Of a stretch of 21,006 nucleotides of DNA, positions 5,319 through 11,801 are shown in pieces. The position numbers were made by a program, and so were the translations under genes. The DNA lies in the IMG/VR virus record IMGVR_UViG_3300045303_000139, positions 1 through 21,006 of that record. One strand, written 5' to 3'. Origin of the DNA: a virus. Numbering within the stretch: position 1 is the first letter of the stretch; the number at the start of each line of letters is the position of its first letter. Under the pieces are notes generated by a model. It ran no database searches. It saw only the letters and a program-made list of their open reading frames with translations, and was not told the DNA's origin.

Positions 5319-5681
5319 ATGAAGGGCATGATGCTGATCATCAAGCCGGGCGCGCTGGCGGGCGAGACTCGCGAACTGACCGCCGAGCCGCCGCTCGATG
5401 TCATCAAGGCGGCGCTGGATGGCGGCTACCTCGAAGCGGTGCCCGGCTTCACGACGCTGGCCGTGCGGGACCATCCGACGCGTCCGTGCGTCGCGTTCTG
5501 CGACGAAGACGGCAAGAGCAAGCAACTGCCGCCGAACCCCACGGCAACAGTCCTGTGGCAGAAGGCGTTGCAGGCGCAAGGCCATCCCGGGCTTATCGAT
5601 CCGGCCGGCCGCGTCGTCGATTGGCTGGTGGGCCCGGTGGTGGTGCTCGCCGGCGACGCCGAGTTCATGTGCGCGATTTAA
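5319..5681 (+). CDS. DUF3846-like protein
   Basis: A 120-residue protein resembling the DUF3846 family, which is found mainly in phages and plasmids. It starts with a beta strand LIIKPG. Then come GGYLEAVPG, CVAFCDEDGKSKQLPPNPTAT, and a C-terminal VVDWLVGPVVVLAGD strand pair, the usual order of conserved blocks in the family. Function is unknown. ATG 5319 is chosen because GGAAGG lies six bases upstream and the protein then begins directly before the first strand; upstream in-frame starts (5286 TTG, 5298, 5304) have no such support. It is followed by the XRE regulator after 17 bases. Confidence 0.75.
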   Translation: MKGMMLIIKPGALAGETRELTAEPPLDVIKAALDGGYLEAVPGFTTLAVRDHPTRPCVAFCDEDGKSKQLPPNPTATVLWQKALQAQGHPGLIDPAGRVVDWLVGPVVVLAGDAEFMCAI

Positions 5682-5698
5682 CAGGAGGGAGGCTTGCC

Positions 5699-6109
5699 AT
5701 GCCAAACACGAAGACCCCTGACCTGGTCGACCGGCACGTCGGCGGCAAGGTGCGGATGCGCCGCCTGATGCTCGACATTTCGCAGGAGAAGGTTGCCGAC
5801 GCTTTGGGGATCACGCTCCAGCAGTTGCAGAAATACGAGAAGGGCAAAAATCGCATCGGGGCGTCGCGCATGCAGCAGATCGCGCGCACCCTGCAGGTGC
5901 CGGTTGCGTTTTTCTTCGAGGGAGCGCCGGGTGGTAACGGCGGCGCTGCCGCCGCCGCCGGTGCGGACGAGGTCCGCGATCTTCATGCATTTCTGGCGAC
6001 GCCCCTTGGGGTCGCGTTAACCAAAACGCTGATGCGAATGGGCGACCGGCCGGTGCGCGCCCTCCTGGCTTTCGTGGAAGCGCTCGCTGACGAGGTGGTG
6101 GAGCCATGA
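5699..6109 (+). CDS. XRE-family helix-turn-helix transcriptional regulator
   Basis: A 136-residue regulator. Residues about 12-67 are a classical XRE/Cro helix-turn-helix (KVRMRRLMLDISQEKVADAL, then GITLQQLQKYEKGKNRIGAS, then the LQVPVAFFFE helix). An Ala/Gly linker and a helical C-terminal tail (about 90-136) follow, probably for dimerisation. The form with LQQLQKYEKG and RIGAS is typical of short rhizobial regulators. AGGAGGGAGG lies just upstream of the ATG. It has no LexA-like peptidase domain, so it would not be cleaved in an SOS response. It may regulate this operon or the lytic switch. The next gene overlaps its stop by ATGA. Confidence 0.88.
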   Translation: MPNTKTPDLVDRHVGGKVRMRRLMLDISQEKVADALGITLQQLQKYEKGKNRIGASRMQQIARTLQVPVAFFFEGAPGGNGGAAAAAGADEVRDLHAFLATPLGVALTKTLMRMGDRPVRALLAFVEALADEVVEP

Positions 6110-6240
6110 GCCGCGCCATATCCGGGGCGATCTTCCTCTGCTCGCTGGGTGTGATTGCGTTCGGAGATAGAAATCTCCAAATGGCGTGCGCGCTTGCGAT
6201 CGTCACGCTCAGCGTCGGCGGCTTGGTGGTGCGGCTGTGA
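6106..6240 (+). CDS. 44-residue membrane protein with two TM segments
   Basis: A short protein, MSRAISGAIFLCSLGVIAFG..., with hydrophobic segments at about 5-19 and 25-43 separated by a short polar turn (DRNLQ). This suggests a small hairpin in the inner membrane. It overlaps the XRE gene by ATGA and the next gene by GTGA, so it is embedded in a translationally coupled run. No family is recognised. Membrane hairpins of this size in phages can be holin-like or superinfection-exclusion proteins, but nothing in the sequence decides this. Confidence 0.6.
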   Translation: MSRAISGAIFLCSLGVIAFGDRNLQMACALAIVTLSVGGLVVRL

Positions 6241-6458
6241 CGCGCCGGCGCCCCCGCCCCGCAGCGCCGCCGCGCACCGTCTTCGAGCGGGCGGCGATCG
6301 CGATGTGCACCACCATCAACGGACAGGGCCGCTGCGCGTGCGAGCGCTCGCCGTCGGTGTGCGACGTCATGGTGAGAGCGGCGCAGGTTGCCGTGCAGGT
6401 GGCGGCGCCGGAAGCGTTTGCCGATATCGAACGCGACGACGACAGGAGGCGCGCATGA
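6237..6458 (+). CDS. small Arg-rich protein with four cysteines
   Basis: A 73-residue protein beginning with an Arg/Pro-rich tail (TRRRPRPAAPPR). It then has Cys24, Cys33, Cys35 and Cys42 in MCTTINGQGRCACE...VC, spaced in a way that could bind a metal ion. The C-terminus is acidic then basic. The GTG start is inferred from the GTGA overlap with the previous stop, the same coupling used through this operon. No family is recognised. Confidence 0.6.
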   Translation: MTRRRPRPAAPPRTVFERAAIAMCTTINGQGRCACERSPSVCDVMVRAAQVAVQVAAPEAFADIERDDDRRRA

Positions 6459-6808
6459 TCGCCTGGACCATCTACGACCACCCCAGCGATTTCCCGCAGT
6501 GCTATGTCGCTCGCAAGTTTCGGCTCGACCAGGGACCGGACCCAGTGCCAACCCCCGGCGTGATAGTCGCCGCCGACATTGACCAGATCCGCAGCATGCT
6601 GGCCGAGCAGGGCCTCATGTGCTTCCCGGCCGCCCCCGGTGATGACGCCGTCATCGTGGAGACGTGGATGGGCTTGCCGGCCGACGAGCGCCCGCCAGTG
6701 CGGAACGCGCTCGCCATCACGGACACCACGGCCTCGACCTCGCGCACGACCGGCGCGCTCACCGTGGCCGGCGGTTTGAGAATGAGCAGGTCAGGAGGAG
6801 CGGAATGA
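6455..6808 (+). CDS. hypothetical protein ending in a tail-fibre motif
   Basis: A 117-residue protein starting MIAWTIYDHPSDFPQCYVAR. The first about 85 residues look like a small folded domain (YVARKF, IVAADIDQIRSMLAEQGL, VETWMGLPADERPPV). The C-terminal end is STSRTTGALTVAGGL followed by 10 residues, and it matches STSPTTGALTVAGGL of the tail fibre encoded on the other strand (9361-9405) at 14 of 15 residues. The underlying DNA differs at several synonymous sites, so this is not a recent copy. The fusion looks like a scar of tail-fibre gene shuffling. The gene overlaps both neighbours by ATGA. Confidence 0.65.
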   Translation: MIAWTIYDHPSDFPQCYVARKFRLDQGPDPVPTPGVIVAADIDQIRSMLAEQGLMCFPAAPGDDAVIVETWMGLPADERPPVRNALAITDTTASTSRTTGALTVAGGLRMSRSGGAE

Positions 6809-6981
6809 CTGATATCTATCTCATAATCGAATTTTTCGCCGGAACACTCTTCGGCTACTCAGTCGGGTTCTTCGTGGCGAGAGGGATTTACCGCCAACAC
6901 TGGCTGGCGCGAGCGCCCAGACTGCGATCGCGAGCGACGGATGCCGGTAGTGGACGCCATGATCAGCAAGGTACGGATTAG
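6805..6981 (+). CDS. 58-residue single-TM protein, last of the + strand operon
   Basis: A short protein, MTDIYLIIEFFAGTLFGYSV..., with a hydrophobic segment at about 4-26 and then a basic tail (RGIYRQHW, RAPRLRSRATD). It has one probable membrane span with a cytoplasmic basic C-terminus. AGGAGG lies 7 bases before the ATG, which overlaps the previous stop. It is the last gene before the junction with the late operon. No family is recognised. Confidence 0.6.
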   Translation: MTDIYLIIEFFAGTLFGYSVGFFVARGIYRQHWLARAPRLRSRATDAGSGRHDQQGTD

Positions 6982-7237
6982 CTAATTCACCGAAGGCGCC
7001 AGCCACTTAGACGAAAGTGCTAGAGACGGCTTGCCAATTGATTATTGTATCAATCCATCAAGAATCGCATTGTGATCTCGCTCGGAACGGGAAAGACCAA
7101 ATCCAGCGAGGGCCGGAGAAATCCGGTGCGTCTGCCAGTTCCAAATCGTGAGGGCCGGGGCGGCTGTTCACCGCTACCCGGCCCTCCGTCCAACATCCAG
7201 CATCCTACGGACGCTGGCCGCGGGCCCGTCGTTAGGG
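6982..7237. other. intergenic region between convergent operons
   Basis: No gene is seen in these 256 bases. The region holds a small dyad ATTGAT-N6-ATCAAT (7037-7054), a hairpin CCGGA-GAAA-TCCGG with a GNRA-type loop (7113-7126) and a strong hairpin at 7150-7186. It is the meeting point of the + strand accessory operon and the - strand late operon. Confidence 0.6.
7150..7186. terminator. strong hairpin, possible bidirectional terminator
   Basis: A 10-bp stem GAGGGCCGGG/CCCGGCCCTC is followed by an inner 4-bp stem GCGG/CCGC, with a 7-base loop and a TA bulge. It lies 52 bases after the late operon's last stop and 169 bases after the last + strand stop. No T tract follows on either strand, so it is not a standard intrinsic terminator. 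It may assist Rho-dependent ends or be part of a structured RNA. Confidence 0.45.
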
Positions 7238-7798
7238 CTAATCGTGTGGTGCGTCGACGCCCTGTGGCATCTCCTCGCCCAACGGCACGATCACCTTGTC
7301 GGGCCTGCCGTCATAGTTTTCATCGGGGATGTTCTGAAACAACAACGCCTCGCTTGCGCGGCGGCGCGTCAGTCCGGCCAAGACCTTGCCGCCGCCCTTG
7401 TTCCACCGCGCGAACTCCTTGGCGGCGCCCGCGAAGTCGCCGCCGTTGACCTTCTCGAGAAGCGTGCTCTTGCCCAGATTGCCCTCACCGCAGTTGTAGG
7501 CGAAGCTCACCAGCGCGTCGAACTGGTGTGGCTCCAGCGGCACCTTGACTAGCCTGCGCACCGCGTCCTCGAAGCCGCGCATGTCGGTCAGAAACTCGGC
7601 ATCGCACTCGGCGCCGGACCAGACGTCGCCCATTGAGAACTTACGGCCATGGTGATTGGTGTGGCCGAATCCGATTGTTGCGACACCCGCTGGGCATTTG
7701 TAAGCGGTGTAGTGATCCGGTCCGATCTTCTTCAGGCAGCCCTCGAAGTGCTTCACGAGGTTCGCGCCCGCGGCGGTCAGCTTGCGATCGTCGTTCAT
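7238..7798 (-). CDS. phage endolysin, GH24 lysozyme
   Basis: A 186-residue T4-type (glycoside hydrolase family 24) lysozyme that would cut the glycan of peptidoglycan during lysis. The catalytic region is HFEG (Glu19), then AYKCPAGVATIGFGHT (Cys35, Thr41), followed by FDALVSFAYNCG and the ARWN block typical of GH24. The position equal to T4 Asp20 is Cys; this Cys form is found in many family members. There is no signal peptide or N-terminal membrane anchor, so export would depend on a holin. ATG 7798 lies one base after the upstream stop and gives a normal N-terminus (MNDDRKLTAAG); upstream start codons in this frame would overlap the holin-like gene. The C-terminal tail after about 165 is acidic and unusual. 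Confidence 0.93.
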   Translation of the reverse strand: MNDDRKLTAAGANLVKHFEGCLKKIGPDHYTAYKCPAGVATIGFGHTNHHGRKFSMGDVWSGAECDAEFLTDMRGFEDAVRRLVKVPLEPHQFDALVSFAYNCGEGNLGKSTLLEKVNGGDFAGAAKEFARWNKGGGKVLAGLTRRRASEALLFQNIPDENYDGRPDKVIVPLGEEMPQGVDAPHD

Positions 7799-7799
7799 G

Positions 7800-8192
7800 T
7801 CACTCGTCCGGTGGGGTTGTCGGTTGTTCCAAGGGTGCGATCGGCCGCGATGGTGGCAGTGGCACATCAGGCGAGAAGAACTGACGCGGAGGCAATTGCA
7901 GCAGCTTGATCGCGTCCTCCGGCAAGATGCAATGCATCACCTTTTCGGTGAGCCCTTGTTGGTCTTTCAGAACGGTGGCCCACTGCGTGTACATCTTGTC
8001 GTTAGCGACAAACAGCGCATTCACCGTGTTCTGGGCGCGAGTCGCGATGATGGAGACGTAGTAAAAAAGGAAGATCAAAAAGGCGATGTTGAGGACGATA
8101 TTAGCCAGCTGCAATGGCTGAGCGCGTAGTGCGTCGACCACGCCACCTGCCGTCTTGACGCCCTCTTCCAGAATGCCAGCCATGGGGTTCAT
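7800..8192 (-). CDS. holin-like single-TM membrane protein
   Basis: A 130-residue protein with one strongly hydrophobic segment at about 29-50 (LANIVLNIAFLIFLFYYVSI), an N-terminal amphipathic region, a helical middle and a Pro-rich acidic C-terminus (PLPPSRPIAPLEQPTTPP). Its place directly before the endolysin, one base apart, suggests a holin or a spanin-like lysis protein. One TM segment with a long C-terminal periplasmic or cytoplasmic part could fit a class III holin or an i-spanin; the topology is not decided. It overlaps the upstream gene by ATGA. Confidence 0.6.
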   Translation of the reverse strand: MNPMAGILEEGVKTAGGVVDALRAQPLQLANIVLNIAFLIFLFYYVSIIATRAQNTVNALFVANDKMYTQWATVLKDQQGLTEKVMHCILPEDAIKLLQLPPRQFFSPDVPLPPSRPIAPLEQPTTPPDE

Positions 8193-8410
8193 TCTTGTTT
8201 GCGAGTGACTGAACCTGCCGCAAGCGTCGCCGGCAGTTCCGACAACTTCATGATCATCGGGTTGGCCGTGCTCTGCTCAATGAAGGTCGCGCCGGTCGGT
8301 TCGCCGTTGTCGTCGAGCGTCTGTCGTTCGGGCCCAACGAACAGCGTCACCATGGGATCGACTTCACCGGCCGTGATGTCGGCCTGAAAGCGCCACGGGA
8401 ATAATGCCAT
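8189..8410 (-). CDS. small hypothetical late protein
   Basis: A 73-residue protein, MALFPWRFQADITAGEVDPM..., without membrane segments or known motifs. It begins within the stop of the tail fibre gene (TGATG) and its own stop overlaps the holin-like start (ATGA). This gives a tight coupling between the fibre and lysis genes. It might be a fibre-associated or lysis-control protein; function is unknown. Confidence 0.65.
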   Translation of the reverse strand: MALFPWRFQADITAGEVDPMVTLFVGPERQTLDDNGEPTGATFIEQSTANPMIMKLSELPATLAAGSVTRKQE

Positions 8411-10857
8411 CAGACGACGCTCCTCTGTGCTTGCTCCAGTTTCGCCACGCGGCGCCGCAGTGCTTGCACCTCGGCGATCAGCACCGGCACGAAGCGGCTA
8501 TAGTCAACGCCCCAGCGCAGATCGTCGTCGTCCGCGCGTGGTGCAGACACTGCATCCGGATAGACCTCGATGGCCTCCTGTGCGATCACACCCACGCCGC
8601 GCTCGCCGCTGGTCTTCCAGCGAAAGTCCCAGATTTTCAGCGCGTCGATGACGTTGCCTGCGCCCACATAGTCGCGCAGGTCTTCTTTCAATCGACCATC
8701 CGAGACGGTGTTGTAGGCAACACCTGTGCCCGGCGCCCCGCCCACGATGCTGATGTTGCCGAGCGCTGCGGCGCCGTTGTTATTCAAGAAATCCATGAAC
8801 ACACCAGCGGCACCCGCCGAAGTGCCGACGATGTCCATGCCGCCCTGGGTGCCGGCGTCGAATTGAAATTGATGCCTGCCGCCATAAGGACTCGTCACCC
8901 GCGCTGCCCCACCGCAAACCAACTTGTTGCTGATGGTCACATCTCCGGGGATTGTCACGCTGGCATCGCTGTTAAGACGCAGGGCATCAGCCGGACTTGT
9001 CGAGCCCACAGGCGTCGTCCGAAACACGACGTAGGCTGGGGTCGATGTCGGCGTCCACGTGCCGCCGGCCTTAAATTGGATGGCAACGGCAGCGCCGGCC
9101 GGGAATGCCGACCCGTTGTGACCGGAGGCTGTGAATAACCCGATAAGCTGATCCGTAATCACTGCGCCGGGACTGGCCGCCGTGTTGCTGGCGGCACGAA
9201 AATCCATGGCGGGGGCGCCACCGTAAGCCTCGACCGAAATCCGCGCGTTGCTGCCGTTCGGCCCCCCGAATTGCGCGACGGAGGTGGGGAGCGGCGTCGA
9301 GAGCGGCGACGCATTGAGACTGACGGTAAGCTTGCCTGCGGCGTTGAGCGCGCCCGCCACGCCAAGACCGCCAGCAACAGTCAACGCGCCAGTCGTTGGC
9401 GAGGTTGACGGTGTTGTACTCGTCACCGTGTTTGTGGCGCTGGTCGAGCCAGTGATGTTGACGATCGAGCCATACTGCCCGCCGGCAGCGATAATACCGG
9501 GTGCGCTCCCTGGGAAATACAGCGGATCGTCCGGCACCCCCCCTCCCTGAACCACCGACCCGTTGCCGGCAAAGAAACGCGTGCCCGTGACCGTGTGACC
9601 ATTAAGATTGATCGCCCCGTGAAAAGAGATCGATCCTTGCCCGCCAAAAGCAAAGTAACTTGGCGAGAGATCGGCCGCGATATTTATGGTTCCGTAAGCC
9701 TGAAAAGAGCCGCCACTCTCAGCAACAACATGAGCAAAACTCGGTGTCCCTGAAATCCTATAGTCATTCCCTAAAATCACGGAGCCGCCATTACCAACTT
9801 GAATATGCGTCTGACACGCCCCAAAATCCATGCCGGGGCCGACGAAAGCTATTGACTGATTTGCGCACGCAATTCCGGCTGCATTTGAGATCAGTTTGAA
9901 ATTGTCGATGGAATACGGCCCAAAGTACAATTCGAAGCAAGACCCACCCATCGAGGTCGAGTCGATCACCGAATTGACGCCGCCCCTAAATCCAAATGCA
10001 GCTCCGCCCTGTGCTCCCGGCGTGCCGTGAACCGCAAGATGGAAGTTGCCGTGAAATGTGGTGTTGTCAGCCTGAATGATAAGTACGCGCGTATTCGCGC
10101 CTGCGGTGCCTCTCCCATCAACATCTGCGTTGATGTTATAAAAAGCCAGCGATCCATCCCGGTAAGCGTTGCCGGGAGTAAGTCCATCGTTATTGTCGTT
10201 GCCGGTGTCTGGATTGTAGTAAATGGGTAGATTCCCGCCCGGCGGACGCCACCTGTTTTGTCTGAGGCATTCCCAGGTGCCGCCGCTCCGGTAGACGATG
10301 GCCGTCTGGTGCGGATAAAGCCTAAAGCGCTCGACTGTCGTCACCCCAACGACATCTTTCGCATAGCTGTCGTCCTGATTGACGATGAGGACCAGGAAAT
10401 TTGCGTCGTAGGTTGTCGGATCGCCGAATGTCACGGTGTACTGAGCCGCGCCAGCCATCGCCAGCGTCGAGCCGTTCTCGGAATTGTCGACGGTGAAGGC
10501 ACCAAGCTTCGGTATCCGAAAATTCGGAAATGTCGTGTCGGCGCCAGGACCGGAGAAGACACTCAAATCCTGCAAGCGCACCGCGTCATACGGCTGCACT
10601 GCCGCCGGCAGGTTACGGATGAAAAATCCGTTCATGTTCTGGTTTTCGGTCGCCGGGTTCTGCATGCCCGGCACGTAGCCAGTCGGCCCCTGCGGTCCAG
10701 GCGGCCCCACCGGCCCCACCGGCCCCTGCGGTCCAGGTGGCCCCTGCTCCAGCGTCTGGATGATCTCCAGCTCTTGGTCCAAGACAACGACAACATCGGC
10801 AGGACCGGGATCGATCCTGGTGTCCGCATCGGTGTTGTCGACAAATACTTCGGTCAT
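8410..10857 (-). CDS. tail fibre/spike with collagen-like segment and S74 chaperone domain
   Basis: An 815-residue receptor-binding tail protein. An N-terminal attachment region is followed by a collagen-like run of Gly-X-Y triplets (about 39-60). Next comes a mid region with NPDTGNDNNDG and predicted parallel beta-helix repeats (about 215-460). Repeats with TTGALTVAGGLGVAG (about 488-500) and beta-rich segments follow. The C-terminal intramolecular chaperone (peptidase S74 type) occupies about 719-815. The S74 dyad is SDGRLKEDLRD (Ser719, Lys724), so the domain should promote trimer folding and cut itself off before Ser719. A coiled coil (VQALRRRVAKLEQAQ) ends the protein. Much of 9690-10260 has visibly lower GC than its surroundings, which suggests a module acquired by exchange. 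The start overlaps the previous gene (ATGA). Confidence 0.9.
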   Translation of the reverse strand: MTEVFVDNTDADTRIDPGPADVVVVLDQELEIIQTLEQGPPGPQGPVGPVGPPGPQGPTGYVPGMQNPATENQNMNGFFIRNLPAAVQPYDAVRLQDLSVFSGPGADTTFPNFRIPKLGAFTVDNSENGSTLAMAGAAQYTVTFGDPTTYDANFLVLIVNQDDSYAKDVVGVTTVERFRLYPHQTAIVYRSGGTWECLRQNRWRPPGGNLPIYYNPDTGNDNNDGLTPGNAYRDGSLAFYNINADVDGRGTAGANTRVLIIQADNTTFHGNFHLAVHGTPGAQGGAAFGFRGGVNSVIDSTSMGGSCFELYFGPYSIDNFKLISNAAGIACANQSIAFVGPGMDFGACQTHIQVGNGGSVILGNDYRISGTPSFAHVVAESGGSFQAYGTINIAADLSPSYFAFGGQGSISFHGAINLNGHTVTGTRFFAGNGSVVQGGGVPDDPLYFPGSAPGIIAAGGQYGSIVNITGSTSATNTVTSTTPSTSPTTGALTVAGGLGVAGALNAAGKLTVSLNASPLSTPLPTSVAQFGGPNGSNARISVEAYGGAPAMDFRAASNTAASPGAVITDQLIGLFTASGHNGSAFPAGAAVAIQFKAGGTWTPTSTPAYVVFRTTPVGSTSPADALRLNSDASVTIPGDVTISNKLVCGGAARVTSPYGGRHQFQFDAGTQGGMDIVGTSAGAAGVFMDFLNNNGAAALGNISIVGGAPGTGVAYNTVSDGRLKEDLRDYVGAGNVIDALKIWDFRWKTSGERGVGVIAQEAIEVYPDAVSAPRADDDDLRWGVDYSRFVPVLIAEVQALRRRVAKLEQAQRSVV

Positions 10858-11198
10858 CGTGTCGGTCCAGCGTTGTTCGTCAACGTTCCAGTCCAGACGC
10901 GGTACTTATAGCCGCCACGCGTCATAATGTTCGACTGATCGAAATCGCCGAGACCTAACCGCATCAATTCGCTCTGTGCGATCCGCACCGTGAACTGACC
11001 ATTGACGGGATCGGTGAGCGCGATCTCGCCAGTGTCACTACCTAGCCGCAACACCGCCGTGTCGTCCTGCGCATGCCGCCGCAATTTCATTTCCAGCGTC
11101 GAGCCGGTCATGTCAATCGGCGTCCCCGATGTCGTTTGCAACGCGAACGTTCGATAGAAGTCCGCGTCGTTCTGCGTCGTGATGTTGACGATGGCCAT
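10854..11198 (-). CDS. small tail-associated hypothetical protein
   Basis: A 114-residue beta-rich protein: MAIVNITTQNDADFYRTFAL, then GTPIDMTGSTLEMKLRRHAQ, then TGEIALTDPVNGQFTVRI and SELMRLGLGDF. The pattern of a polymer-like beta sandwich with LTDPVNGQF is frequent in proteins encoded next to phage tail fibres. It may be a neck or fibre-linking protein; the function is not established. GGAAG lies upstream of the ATG. It is coupled to the fibre gene by ATGA and follows the DUF4376 gene after 6 bases. Confidence 0.7.
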   Translation of the reverse strand: MAIVNITTQNDADFYRTFALQTTSGTPIDMTGSTLEMKLRRHAQDDTAVLRLGSDTGEIALTDPVNGQFTVRIAQSELMRLGLGDFDQSNIMTRGGYKYRVWTGTLTNNAGPTR

Positions 11199-11204
11199 GC
11201 GTTG

Positions 11205-11783
11205 TTACTTCCGGCGATGGCGAACTTCGAGGTCTGCTGTCAGGCCAGTAAAAGTGTTCGAGATCGCCGCGAACGCCGCGTCGATTTGTGCGTGCGTCGT
11301 GATAGTGCCGCCTTCAATGCCGGTGAGCGTCGTGTCTTCGCAGGCGAAGCAGTTCTGCCAAAACTCATTGGCCGCATTTTGCAACGCTGCGATGTCCGCC
11401 ATGTCGAGCGTGATGAAACTGCCGTCCGGGAGCTTCCACGAAAAAGTGGAGGCAGTCTTTGCTTGCGTATAGATGTACGCCGAATTGAGCGATCCGAGCG
11501 TCAATGCGTCGGTTGCGAACGGCAGGCCGTTGACGACGATACCGCCGCCTCCGGTCTGCTGGCGCACATGGGCTGTATAAGTCGGCAGCGTGCCGCGCGG
11601 ATATGAAACCCGCAGCGTGTCTTCCAGCTCCGCCATCGTTGCGAGCGTCGGTGCAATCGGGTTGACCTCAGACCATAGGACATAGTCAGGGTCCGAGATC
11701 GGCACCGACATCGCCCTGGCGCTCGACCAGACATTTTCGGTGTCGGCGCCGATGAACCAGTACCAATCGCTTGGCTTATACAT
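11205..11783 (-). CDS. DUF4376-domain tail protein
   Basis: A 192-residue protein. The N-terminal part (YKPSDWYWFIGADTENVWSS) resembles tail fibre assembly or baseplate-linked proteins. Residues about 85-165 fit DUF4376, with LPFATDALTLGSLNSAYIYT, FSWKLPDGSFITLDMADIAAL and FWQNCFACE. Such proteins are typically encoded next to tail fibres in Mu-like and rhizobial phages and are thought to be fibre assembly or adaptor proteins. ATG 11783 is preferred over TTG 11789 because GGTGGG lies six bases before it. It lies 18 bases after the upstream fibre gene. Confidence 0.75.
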   Translation of the reverse strand: MYKPSDWYWFIGADTENVWSSARAMSVPISDPDYVLWSEVNPIAPTLATMAELEDTLRVSYPRGTLPTYTAHVRQQTGGGGIVVNGLPFATDALTLGSLNSAYIYTQAKTASTFSWKLPDGSFITLDMADIAALQNAANEFWQNCFACEDTTLTGIEGGTITTHAQIDAAFAAISNTFTGLTADLEVRHRRK

Positions 11784-11801
11784 TTTCAACCCACCTTCTC
11801 G

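Noticed and set aside
7004-7019. CACTT-N6-AAGTG hairpin after the + strand operon as a terminator
   Set aside because: The stem has only 5 bp, is AT-containing and lacks a T tract.
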